From the NCBI GenBank assembly GCA_964370205.1, contig CAYJIK010000003.1, forward strand, positions 1 to 61,242: DNA of 61,242 bases, in the 5' to 3' direction. The stretch is from DAMCAP01 sp964370205 (lineage in GTDB: Bacteria > Bacillota > Clostridia > Oscillospirales > Ruminococcaceae). The translations under genes and the position numbers were made by a program. Shown piece by piece: positions 7,330-14,804 of the stretch (position 1 is its first letter; each line of letters starts with the position of its first letter). Under the pieces are notes generated by a model that made no database searches, was not told where the DNA came from, and was given only the letters and a program-made list of their open reading frames with translations.

Positions 7330-7358
7330 AGTGTACAGTATCTGCAAACAAATGTCAA
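7330..7358 (-). promoter_or_regulatory. Sigma-A promoter for the structured RNA / zinc-ribbon gene
   Basis: Minus strand: perfect TTGACA (7353-7358), 17-nt spacer, TACACT (7330-7335). Confidence 0.75.
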
Positions 7359-7629
7359 TAGATAAACATCATATTCTTCAAGTTTATTAATTAGCAGTAT
7401 TACACATAAAATCAGCCATTTAATGCAAAATCTTCAAATTGTAAAATTATATTATGATATTTTACACAATATGTCAACATGTAATATTTTAAAAACTTAA
7501 TATAAACATCCCCCCACGGCACACACAGTATCCCCCCTTACCATCACTCACTGCGATCTGCTCTCAAAAGCGCATCTCTACTGTTTCATTTGCCCAAAAA
7601 TCATCTGCTAAATTTAACAATGCTACCTA
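7359..7629. other. AT-rich intergenic DNA
   Basis: Spacer between divergent promoters. I see short C-runs near 7510-7540 but no gene, repeat or RNA. Confidence 0.5.
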
Positions 7630-7658
7630 TTGTAAAACAAAGAAAATAAAACTATAAT
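7630..7658 (+). promoter_or_regulatory. Sigma-A promoter of the HD-domain gene, with hairpin leader
   Basis: TTGTAA (7630-7635), 17-nt spacer, TATAAT (7653-7658). The leader of about 165 nt holds an 8-bp stem GCGTAGAT/ATCTACGC (about 7679-7724) and GTGTCA/TGACAC (about 7751-7768). Confidence 0.6.
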
Positions 7659-7826
7659 AGTAGTATACAGTCATAAAAGCGTAGATTTTTATGCATAATA
7701 GAACTATCACTATCTACGCAGGATGAAAAAACAAAGCAAAACCGGGGAGTTGTGTCAGTAATGTGACACTTCCTATATCATAAAAAGTGCGTACATAAAC
7801 AAAACACAGCAACAAAGGAGGTACTG

Positions 7827-8405
7827 ATGGAGGTTAAACAGAAGTTTTTAGAGCTATACAGCGGTATCACTCGCCCGGGGGCAAAGGAGCTTATCACATA
7901 CCTGACTGATAAGAGCGATTTCTTCACAGCCCCGGCCAGCACACGCTTCCACCTGTCCCACGAGGGAGGACTTGCGGAGCACAGTCTAAACGTCGGCACG
8001 CTTATGACGAGATACACCGACGAAAACCCCGAAAGCCTGCTGATATGCGGACTGCTTCATGATATGTGCAAGATAAACTTTTATAAGCGGACTACCAGAA
8101 ATGTTAAAAACGAAAAGACAGGCCAGTGGGAGAAACAGCCCTACTACACAATAGAGGATGCTTTCCCATTCGGGCACGGCGAAAAGTCAGTCTATCTTAT
8201 AGAGCGCTTTATGCGGCTAAAACCTGCAGAGGCGGTCGCCATACGTTGGCACATGGGTGGCTTTGACGATTCGGTGAAGGGCGGCGGTAGCATGAGCATC
8301 GGCGCCGCTTTCGAGAGATACCCCCTCGCCGTCAAACTTCATCTGTGCGACATTGAAGCGTCCTACCTAATAGAGTCAAGAAAAGAACCCACTGAAAATT
8401 TCTAA
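7827..8405 (+). CDS. HD-domain metal-dependent phosphohydrolase-like protein
   Basis: 192 residues. The metal ligands of the HD superfamily are visible: H in LAEHSLNV, the HD pair in CGLLHDMCK, H in FPFGHGEKS and H in IRWHMGG, with a later acidic residue in LHLCDIEASY. The arrangement resembles the HD part of YhaM-type 3'-5' exonucleases but without an OB domain, so the substrate (nucleotide or nucleic acid) is unknown. ATG 7827 follows an ideal AAAGGAGG. It is the only gene of its transcript before the small membrane protein array. Confidence 0.85.
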   Translation: MEVKQKFLELYSGITRPGAKELITYLTDKSDFFTAPASTRFHLSHEGGLAEHSLNVGTLMTRYTDENPESLLICGLLHDMCKINFYKRTTRNVKNEKTGQWEKQPYYTIEDAFPFGHGEKSVYLIERFMRLKPAEAVAIRWHMGGFDDSVKGGGSMSIGAAFERYPLAVKLHLCDIEASYLIESRKEPTENF

Positions 8406-8602
8406 ACCCTCGGTACAGTGCCACACCTTTTCAAAACCACTTGCTAACGTAGCATAAAGATGTCTTTACAGCCTTTTCCCTCTATCAGCATATCACATTT
8501 GTCAGTAGTATGGAAGGACATCAAAACACAGCTATCATGCGACACTTTTGAGAGGGTTTACGACAAAATCGGGCAATGCCCACAAAAAAGGAGGATGTCA
8601 AA

Positions 8603-8869
8603 ATGAACAAAACTATCCACGACTGCAAAAACACGGTAAGCGCCTTGACTGACCATATCCTCGATAAAGCCAAGACATTTACCATCGCCGACTACGCCAT
8701 ACTTGAGTTTACGCTCATCTCCTTCGGTGTACTGATCGGGACAGCGTTTACGAAGTACTTCAAGAAATCAGTATCACTACTAGCCGCCATATTTGCGCTT
8801 GGCTATCTATATCTGATGTTGCGCTTATTCCTAAGTGGCGACGATGAAGACGAAGAAGAATACGTATAA
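8603..8869 (+). CDS. Small two-helix membrane protein, paralogue 1
   Basis: 88 residues from the ATG at 8603, which has AAAGGAGG 8 nt upstream; the longer frame from 8576 would swallow that site. It has an amphipathic N-terminus with K-A-K-T-F-T-x-x-D-Y, then two predicted membrane helices (LEFTLISFGVLIGTAF and SLLAAIFALGYLYLMLRLF) separated by a lysine-rich turn, and an acidic tail DDEDEEEY. It is one of three tandem paralogues. The layout (about 80 residues, a GxLxG helix, a Lys pair, a second helix) recalls the small clostridial proteins often auto-labelled permease of phosphate ABC transporter; that label should not be taken as function. Confidence 0.8.
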   Translation: MNKTIHDCKNTVSALTDHILDKAKTFTIADYAILEFTLISFGVLIGTAFTKYFKKSVSLLAAIFALGYLYLMLRLFLSGDDEDEEEYV

Positions 8870-9015
8870 AAAGCTGTATTAAGAATTAACCAAAATGGAG
8901 GGTACAGTTGAAAATAAGATTTTCATAGAGCGATTGTAATCGTTGATTTTAATCGTCTTTGGTTATTGCCCTCTTCGGCACAACCAAAGACTTAATGAAA
9001 GGAATGACCATTAAA

Positions 9016-9273
9016 ATGAGAAACCGAGTAGACATGTGTAAATCTGTTTTGTGCGACCTGACCCAGTACGTTCTTGAGAGAGCAAGAACGTTCACCGCCA
9101 AAGACTACACCATCATGAAAGCAACTTTGATATCGCTGGGCATTATACTGGGGGCAACTTTTTCAAAGTTTTTCAGAAAGCTGCTACCACTGTTTGTGAT
9201 TGTGTTTATCGTGAGTTATGTGTATACCATGATGCGCCTTTTCTCGTCAGATGACGATGGCGTTTCAGGCTGA
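9016..9273 (+). CDS. Small two-helix membrane protein, paralogue 2
   Basis: 85 residues from ATG 9016 (AAAGGA about 12 nt upstream), preferred to the TTG at 8959, which has no ribosome site. It shares the K/R-A-x-T-F-T-A-K-D-Y motif, the helix TLISLGIILGATFSKFF, a basic turn and a second helix (LFVIVFIVSYVYTMMRLF) with paralogues 1 and 3, and ends with an acidic SSDDDG. It has two Cys near the N-terminus (DMCKSVLCDL), whereas paralogue 1 has one. Function unknown. Confidence 0.75.
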   Translation: MRNRVDMCKSVLCDLTQYVLERARTFTAKDYTIMKATLISLGIILGATFSKFFRKLLPLFVIVFIVSYVYTMMRLFSSDDDGVSG

Positions 9274-9341
9274 CCTTTCAGATAGGTGCGGTTGCACCTC
9301 GACGCTACTTCACACTAAAAACTTGAAAGGAGCGATGTTTC

Positions 9342-9587
9342 GTGCGGATTGTTTACTTTTTCGAGTCGCTTTTTAAAGGATTAACAAGGGTAGTGCTAAA
9401 AAGGGCAAAGACTTTCACCGCTACCGACTACGCCATTATAAAGACAACGCTCGTGTCAATGGGTCTTGTGATAGGGGGCGTATTCCCCTCATTCGCTAAG
9501 AGATACGTAGCGCTATTCTCAGTGGTGTTTGCGGTAGGGTATCTGTATCTGGTGTCGCTTGTGTTTCCGTTCGGGAAGCGTGGTTAG
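9342..9587 (+). CDS. Small two-helix membrane protein, paralogue 3
   Basis: 81 residues starting with GTG at 9342 behind GAAAGGAG. The shared motif RAKTFTATDYAIIKTTLVSMGLVIGG and a second helix (LFSVVFAVGYLYLVSLVF) are kept. Unlike its neighbours it ends in basic residues (FGKRG) and lacks the acidic tail, so the three copies may have diverged in C-terminal charge. Function unknown. Confidence 0.72.
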   Translation: MRIVYFFESLFKGLTRVVLKRAKTFTATDYAIIKTTLVSMGLVIGGVFPSFAKRYVALFSVVFAVGYLYLVSLVFPFGKRG

Positions 9588-9743
9588 TTCAGGCGTGTAA
9601 TCAGAGCTGAATAACCGACAGTGTCCGAGAACGGAGGCCTTGCTAATCCTACTTAGAGATTAGCCAAGTCATTGAAGTTATGCAGAGCTGTGTGCCGATT
9701 AACAAAGTAAGATGCTGTGACGTAATTGCACAATGCACAAAAA
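9588..9743. other. Intergenic DNA after the small-protein array
   Basis: No gene. The segment AATGCACAAAAA just before 9744 is also found beside the second copy of the GTAGGGGCG palindrome at 59755-59765. Confidence 0.4.
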
Positions 9744-9822
9744 GTAGGGGCGGTCCTATGTGACCGCCCGAAACCATGAATTTTCCTCTTGGTTTCGGGC
9801 GAACACACAGGTTCGCCCCTAC
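9744..9822. repeat. Palindromic GTAGGGGCG repeat, copy 1
   Basis: A 79-bp imperfect palindrome: GTAGGGGCGG..CGCCCGAAACC and its inverted half GGTTTCGGGCG..CGCCCCTAC. The second copy is at 59673-59750 and a half copy at about 45999-46025. Small palindromes with this GTAGGGGCG...CGCCCG core are familiar from other bacterial intergenic regions. Confidence 0.85.
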
Positions 9823-9942
9823 ATGTTTTCATCAATTTGACAATTTTTCTTTTATTATGCCACAGCCCCCTTTGTCATCCACGCCCCGGGAGGAAGTGGT
9901 AATTTAGCCGCAGAGGAAAGCGAATCCTCCGGCCGATAGGTA

Positions 9943-10080
9943 GCAAAAATAAGAACGTCGGGGCAGTGGCCATCCGCCCTAGGGGCGGAAAGAAACAAAG
10001 GTCAGCCTTTGGGGCTGACCTTTGTTTCTTAGTCGGCTCGCAAGCCGACATGGCCACTGCCCCGACGTTCTTATTTTTGC
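9943..10080. repeat. 138-bp cruciform element (31-bp arms plus three internal hairpins)
   Basis: Perfect 31-bp inverted arms at 9943-9973 and 10050-10080. Between them are three separate perfect hairpins: CCGCCC/GGGCGG at 9974-9988, an 18-bp stem at 9990-10030 with loop TTTGG, and GTCGGCT/AGCCGAC at 10032-10049. The whole element could fold as a four-arm cloverleaf in either strand. The end motif AAAATAAGAACGTCGGG recurs near 11804-11819 and 61172-61187. No ORF. Confidence 0.85.
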
Positions 10081-10331
10081 TGCCGCCCTTCAGTGGTACA
10101 ACATAAAAGTTCGGCTGATTGCTACCATCACAGACACACGAACCTAAAGCAAGGTATATTAAGTTAACAAAGTTGTCGAGGAATCGGAAAGCATACAATG
10201 CGTTCCCTACGAATCCCGCTATTGTTTCACCTCAAAGTTACGGGCTAATGTGGCTATCGAACTCTACGTGTGTGTTATAGCGGAATTTCTCTATGACGCA
10301 GCGATACCAGATGATCCACTATCCGCTAATA
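10081..10331. other. Intergenic DNA downstream of ddh
   Basis: No gene or clear terminator seen. Frames here are short and have no ribosome sites. Confidence 0.4.
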
Positions 10332-11282
10332 CTAAATCAGCCCGATTATCTCCTCACGGCTCAGCGGAGATAGGTAGCTGGGCGCAATGTCCACAGGTGT
10401 GAACACTCCGCTTTTCCCCTCGCTCAGCAGTCTACCCACCGCTCGTGCGTGTGCTATCATTACCTGTGCGGTAAATTCAGGGTTGGAGTCGAGCTTGAGG
10501 GATAGTTCGGCACGCTTTTTTGTCCCATGTATAACCCTACCCGAGTGCGGCATACCTGCACGCAGTTTCGCCACTTCCTCCGCTGTCACCTCTGTAACTG
10601 TCGTGTCATACGGCAGAAAGTAGTCGGGCATTGTCTTAATTCTTAGTGCTATCTCGTCAAAGTCTACCCCTTCCTTAACCGCTACGTAACAATCTCGGCG
10701 GTGGGTGGTGAAGGCGGTTAGTTTTGGCTTTTCTCCATTCAGCACCATGTCAAGCGACAGCTCCACAGGCAGCGTGAACTGCACAGCATCAGTAACACCG
10801 CTAAGCCCTCGTATCGCCTCCGAATGCCCCTGACTTACACCCGGGCCATAGAATGTATAGCAACCGTCATCACCAAACGCTGATGATATCACTCTAAACA
10901 CCGAAAATATGCCGGGATCCCAACCTGCACCACAAATCGCAACTCTTCTGTGCTTCGTCGCCGCCTGACCTACACCTTCCAGATAGTTCTGCATCTGACT
11001 GTGATTGTCAAAGCTATCCACCGTCGAGAAGTGCGCAAGCATGTCAGCGGTTGTCGTCGGTAGTTCCGTTGCCGACCCACCGCATAGAAGTGCTATGTCG
11101 ATATTTCCTTGGTGCTCTCCAATATCCGACACCGAAAAAACCTTGTTCCCAAAAGGTGATGACACCGCCTCAACAGGTCGCTTAGTGAAAATGCCATACA
11201 GCGACATATCCGCCGTGACATCAAGCGCCTTTTCCACCCCTTTCCCCACATTCCCATACCCTACTATCGCAATACTTAACAC
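10332..11282 (-). CDS. ddh: meso-Diaminopimelate D-dehydrogenase
   Basis: 316 residues; converts tetrahydrodipicolinate directly to meso-diaminopimelate with NADPH and ammonia, in the lysine and peptidoglycan pathway. The N-terminal Rossmann fold starts LSIAIVGYGNVGKGV. Family segments SFDNHSQMQNYL, GAGWDPGIFSVFRV and GPGVSQGHSEAIRGLSGV (substrate site) are intact, and the length is standard. The start is GTG behind AAAGGAATGGTCAT. It is monocistronic by context and implies mDAP-type peptidoglycan made through the one-step route. Confidence 0.95.
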   Translation of the reverse strand: MLSIAIVGYGNVGKGVEKALDVTADMSLYGIFTKRPVEAVSSPFGNKVFSVSDIGEHQGNIDIALLCGGSATELPTTTADMLAHFSTVDSFDNHSQMQNYLEGVGQAATKHRRVAICGAGWDPGIFSVFRVISSAFGDDGCYTFYGPGVSQGHSEAIRGLSGVTDAVQFTLPVELSLDMVLNGEKPKLTAFTTHRRDCYVAVKEGVDFDEIALRIKTMPDYFLPYDTTVTEVTAEEVAKLRAGMPHSGRVIHGTKKRAELSLKLDSNPEFTAQVMIAHARAVGRLLSEGKSGVFTPVDIAPSYLSPLSREEIIGLI

Positions 11283-11619
11283 ATGACCATTCCTTTCGCA
11301 TGAACTAAACGCCTTTTAGCGTTTTCTTCTTTGATAATGTATATGCTAAATTTAGGGTTGTAGACATGTTTATTGTCGATTGGGTTGGATTTGGTGCTTT
11401 AAAATCGCCCCTTGCTATAAACACTCCGATACTCCGCAAAATCTATGGCATCGAGTAGGCGGCAATCATCTCTTTGACGCACCGATTTAAACTATTTTAA
11501 TAGCTAAAGCCTAACCTGCTCTTTGCCGATTCACAAACACGTTTAGATAACACACGATACCCCAGAGAGAGTGGAGGATGGGCGCTAGCATGATGAGGGT
11601 GGTAAAGAGTGGCGAAGTT
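11283..11619. other. Intergenic DNA upstream of ddh
   Basis: No gene found. A TAAA-N16-GCCGAT string near 11503-11528 resembles a sigma-28 promoter, but nothing coding follows it. Confidence 0.4.
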
Positions 11620-11760
11620 CAAAGCGGTAATCTCCGCCCTACGGCCGGCTGAGATGTGCGTTTGGGCTATGACGGGACTGTTGCAAGTGGGTCGGAGCTT
11701 TCGGTGGAGGGTGTTTCAGCCATGCAAGCCCTGTCCATACACTACCCACTCACACGGGCA
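11620..11760. repeat. Dispersed degenerate repeat, family D, copy 1
   Basis: Shares ordered blocks with 43668-43795: CGGTAA.CTCCG, GTTTGGGC, and GGG.CGGAG.TTTCGGTGGAGGGTGTTTC. No conserved reading frame. It is followed by an AAAATAAGAACGTCGGG end motif (about 11804-11819) of the cruciform family. Confidence 0.6.
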
Positions 11761-11925
11761 AGCCGCATATGAACCGTGTTAACGCCCCCACTACAGCGTG
11801 CTAAAATAAGAACGTCGGGTCGCCCGAAGCTCTACGCTTTGGCGCTTCTCATCTCCCCCACCTTCCCCTCCATCTCCAAACCGCAGAGCTTCCCTGCCCC
11901 CCTACAAAGACCTCCATCACCACAA

Positions 11926-11964
11926 AAAACAGCGAACGCCCCCATCAGGAACGCTCGCTGTTCA
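11926..11964 (-). terminator. Terminator at the end of the flagellar block (after cheD)
   Basis: Minus-strand hairpin AACAGCGAGCG/CG(T)TCGCTGTT with one mismatch, followed by a T run. Confidence 0.75.
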
Positions 11965-11984
11965 CCATAGCTATGTAGCTCTAT

Positions 11985-12461
11985 TTATAATATATTATCC
12001 GGCCTACCATGCGCCCTGACAGTGGCATTCCCTGTCACAGGGTCAAACGTCACAGTCCTCGCATAGTTATCGCCCACATCTTGACGGAGTATTACAAGCC
12101 GTTCATTTTGTAGCGTCCTCTTTACCATCTCGACATTATTTTGCCCTATGCTACTTAACATACTGTTATCTTTAGTATCAAACATCTTTGCCCCACCGGC
12201 AATCTTGCAAATAAAGCGCCGTCTATTACCTCCTGCCCTTTGCATCATGTTCAGTAGTTCGACTATACCGCTGTCCGCATATTTGAACAAGTTGCCTGAA
12301 ACATCATTCGGGGGCCTTCTCGGTAGCATTATATGCACCATTCCACCTATTTTGGTGGAGGGGTCATGTATACACACTCCCACACAAGAGCCGAGAGCGT
12401 AGGTTATAAGTTGGTCGGAAGCCTTTGCAATCTTTGCGTCGGCAATTCCTACTACAATCAT
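11985..12461 (-). CDS. cheD: Chemoreceptor glutamine deamidase CheD
   Basis: 158 residues. CheD deamidates Gln in chemoreceptors and binds CheC in the adaptation circuit of Bacillus- and Thermotoga-type chemotaxis. The catalytic set is present: Thr20, Cys26 in ALGSCVGV and His43 in GGMVHIMLP, with the KIAGGAKMF loop downstream. ATG 12461 follows GAAAGGCATGGTCGATA. It is the last gene of the minus-strand flagellar block, after cheC, and a terminator follows. Confidence 0.95.
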   Translation of the reverse strand: MIVVGIADAKIAKASDQLITYALGSCVGVCIHDPSTKIGGMVHIMLPRRPPNDVSGNLFKYADSGIVELLNMMQRAGGNRRRFICKIAGGAKMFDTKDNSMLSSIGQNNVEMVKRTLQNERLVILRQDVGDNYARTVTFDPVTGNATVRAHGRPDNIL

Positions 12462-12593
12462 TTATCGACCATGCCTTTCTATATTACCGCTACTTTCACA
12501 TCTTTTTAAAATGTACTGCCCTGCCTCTGCTAAAGCACGTAGCGGTTGTTTAAACGTTTGCTTTCGTCACAAATAAAGTAAGCCAACTTTGCC

Positions 12594-13217
12594 TTAGCTG
12601 TCGTCCGACAATCCCAGTCTTTTAAACAGCGAACTAAGCGCTTCTAAGTCAGGCACCAAAAACAGGTTGTTAGGCACCTCTTTGCCGTCCAGTGCCATAC
12701 CGCCCTCTATCACCATCACAGTGTCCGAGTGATATCCATACTGTATAGCCACTGTGGACAGTATTGCTCCCGCCATCGTAGTATTCACTGCAGGCACTGA
12801 CATTTCAATCTCCACCTGTAACAGCTGCGAAAGAGAGTTGACATAAGCGCCTATCATAATATTGCCCACCTCAACTATGGCGGATAGCTCCATATCAGTT
12901 ATATCTTCATACGAAAGCTTCTTCTCGTTAAAAAAGCTCTCAAGCACCACATTGATAAAGTCAAGTTCTTGAACATACAGCATTATGCCGGACAAATCCC
13001 CTGACAAGCTCACCAACAGTCCAAGCACGATATTCTCAGGCCCGCCTATCATGCCCACCATGTCTTGACTGCTCATGAACTTCACTTCAGGTTGTGTCAT
13101 CCTTATCTGTCGCCCAAGCAGACTGGACAGTGCAGTCGCCGCATTACCCGAGCCTATGCTCCCCACTTCCCTGAGTGTGTCAATATGAATCTGTTCCAGC
13201 TCGCTAAAGTTTAACAT
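12594..13217 (-). CDS. cheC: CheY-P phosphatase CheC
   Basis: 207 residues of the CheC/CheX/FliY family, which removes phosphate from CheY-P and is stimulated by CheD. Two active-site motifs are expected as E-x2-N. The second is intact (SAIVEVGNIMIGA), but the first reads LREVGSIGSGNAATAL, so the usual Asn is Ser; the DNA shows AGC at that codon. The first site may therefore be weakened. ATG 13217 follows AGGAG. A 132-nt gap separates it from cheD. Confidence 0.93.
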   Translation of the reverse strand: MLNFSELEQIHIDTLREVGSIGSGNAATALSSLLGRQIRMTQPEVKFMSSQDMVGMIGGPENIVLGLLVSLSGDLSGIMLYVQELDFINVVLESFFNEKKLSYEDITDMELSAIVEVGNIMIGAYVNSLSQLLQVEIEMSVPAVNTTMAGAILSTVAIQYGYHSDTVMVIEGGMALDGKEVPNNLFLVPDLEALSSLFKRLGLSDDS

Positions 13218-13262
13218 GTCACCACTCCTGTCTGTTTTAAAGTGCGGTCGCTTTTAGACAAA

Positions 13263-13967
13263 CTACTTCAGGTTGTTTATTGTCTGTATTACTTCGTCTG
13301 AAGTTGTCATCATCCTCACTGAAAGCTGAAACGCTCTCTGTGTTTCAATAAGTCGTGCGAACTCGTTTGGCATATCCACGTTGCTAAGCTCCAGCATACC
13401 CTGCTGGGTAAGCCCGTAAACTGCTGTAGGTTCTCCGCCAAATTCGCCTGCGGTGAAGGTGTTATCCCCTTCCCTCGTCATATACTCAAGGTTCTGAAAG
13501 TCAAACACGCCAATGGTTTCAATATTCGCATTCTCTAAAGTTATCGGCTCGCCCTCATAGGACATAACCAGCCATTTGTTAGGAGTCGCAAGGTAGAACT
13601 CGCCGTCCTCCATCTGGGACAGCATAAATGCACCGTCCCTCGTGTACCTTATCTCCTCTGTCGCCGGATTTTGTACCGCAAAGAAGCCCCTGCCGTTTAT
13701 CGCAAAATCTGTCTGATTGTCAGTCATAGACAGAGTAGTAGTGCGGAAGTCATTGTTGGTTGCAAAAACTTTTGATCCGCTACCCACCTGTAAGTCTGTC
13801 TGCTCGTCCTCGGGACGGCGTATATTTTGGTAAACAAGCTGCGAAAACACAGTCTGCTGACCTTTAAAAGCTGTGGTGTTGAGGTTTGCTATGTTGTTCG
13901 CCACTGTATCCATGCGTATCTGCTGTGACTGCGCTCCGGACACGGCGTTATAAAAGGATATCTTCAT
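13263..13967 (-). CDS. flgG: Flagellar rod/hook protein, FlgG (FlhP) type
   Basis: 234 residues; distal-rod type basal-body protein exported by the flagellar secretion system. The N-terminal rod signature is clear (SGAQSQQIRMDTVANNIANLNTTAFKGQQ), followed by the central FAINGRGFFAVQ segment and the C-terminal coiled-coil NVDMPNEFARLIETQRAFQLSVRMM. It lies 36 nt after the related gene 14004-14765, matching the flhO-flhP pair of Bacillus. FlgF versus FlgG naming is by position and is tentative. Confidence 0.9.
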   Translation of the reverse strand: MKISFYNAVSGAQSQQIRMDTVANNIANLNTTAFKGQQTVFSQLVYQNIRRPEDEQTDLQVGSGSKVFATNNDFRTTTLSMTDNQTDFAINGRGFFAVQNPATEEIRYTRDGAFMLSQMEDGEFYLATPNKWLVMSYEGEPITLENANIETIGVFDFQNLEYMTREGDNTFTAGEFGGEPTAVYGLTQQGMLELSNVDMPNEFARLIETQRAFQLSVRMMTTSDEVIQTINNLK

Positions 13968-14003
13968 ATCAGCCCTTACCTTTCTTAATGATCACACTTA
14001 CCT

Positions 14004-14765
14004 TTACAGCCTACCTATCTCATTTGCGGCGGCGTCCATAAGTGTATCGTAAATCTTCATGATCTGCGCAAGGCTCTGTATCGCTCGTTGACTTTGAAGC
14101 ATTGCGGTCATCTCAGTGGCGGTGTCAATATTAGAGCGCTCAAGCATCTGCCACATGACACTACCGCTACCAACCACCAGATTTTCCGGGTCTTCGTTTA
14201 CAAAGAAGCCCTCGCCGGTCTTGAGCACCGCTTGAAGGTCCACAAACCCCTGTACCATCAGCGTAGCTATCGGCTCGCCTGTGTTGCCGTCCGATATAAC
14301 ACCCAGCTCGGTGCAGTTGATGTTATCGCTTGTCAGCTGTATCGGCTCACCTGTGTCAGACAGGACATTTCCCACGCCGTCAAGTACAAGAAATCCCTCG
14401 TTATTAAGCGTAAAGGAGCCGTTTCTGGTGTACAGTATTTCCTCCTCCTCGCCTTGAATGGCAAAGAAACCGTCACCGTCTATCGCAAAGTCAAGTGACC
14501 TGCCTGTTTCGTCCATCGCCCCCTGCGCCATGTCAGTGTACTGCTCGGTGGCGGTGCGTATCATGCTGGTTTCGCCTATAATCTCGTAACCGTTGTGGGT
14601 GAGCATACCTGTTTTCGCTCTCAATGTGTCCTCAAAGGTGGATGTTATAAGCGTGTCTCTCTTAAAGCCTGCGGTTGTGGCGTTCGCCACGTTGTTACTG
14701 ATGGTGTCCAGCATTCGTGACTGTGTTAGCATGCCGGACGTGGTGTTGTAAAAGCCTTTTAGCAT
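14004..14765 (-). CDS. flgF: Flagellar rod/hook protein, FlgF (FlhO) type
   Basis: 253 residues with the rod-protein N-terminus LKGFYNTTSGMLTQSRMLDTISNNVANATTAGFK, the core FAIDGDGFFAIQ and C-terminal NIDTATEMTAMLQSQRAIQSLAQIM. ATG 14765 has GAAAGGAG upstream. It directly follows the sigma-28 gene, so sigma-28 and the rod pair are probably cotranscribed. It would form part of the rod linking MS ring and hook. Confidence 0.9.
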   Translation of the reverse strand: MLKGFYNTTSGMLTQSRMLDTISNNVANATTAGFKRDTLITSTFEDTLRAKTGMLTHNGYEIIGETSMIRTATEQYTDMAQGAMDETGRSLDFAIDGDGFFAIQGEEEEILYTRNGSFTLNNEGFLVLDGVGNVLSDTGEPIQLTSDNINCTELGVISDGNTGEPIATLMVQGFVDLQAVLKTGEGFFVNEDPENLVVGSGSVMWQMLERSNIDTATEMTAMLQSQRAIQSLAQIMKIYDTLMDAAANEIGRL

Positions 14766-14804
14766 GATGGTCTCCTTTCAGGAAACTGTCCCCAGTTTCG
14801 CAGT

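Noticed and set aside
9744..10080. CRISPR array or integron attC cluster
   Set aside because: The repeats are single palindromes of different families with no regular spacers, cas genes or integrase.
11503..11528. Sigma-28-like promoter TAAA-N16-GCCGAT
   Set aside because: No coding sequence follows on the plus strand; one chance match is expected in this much DNA.
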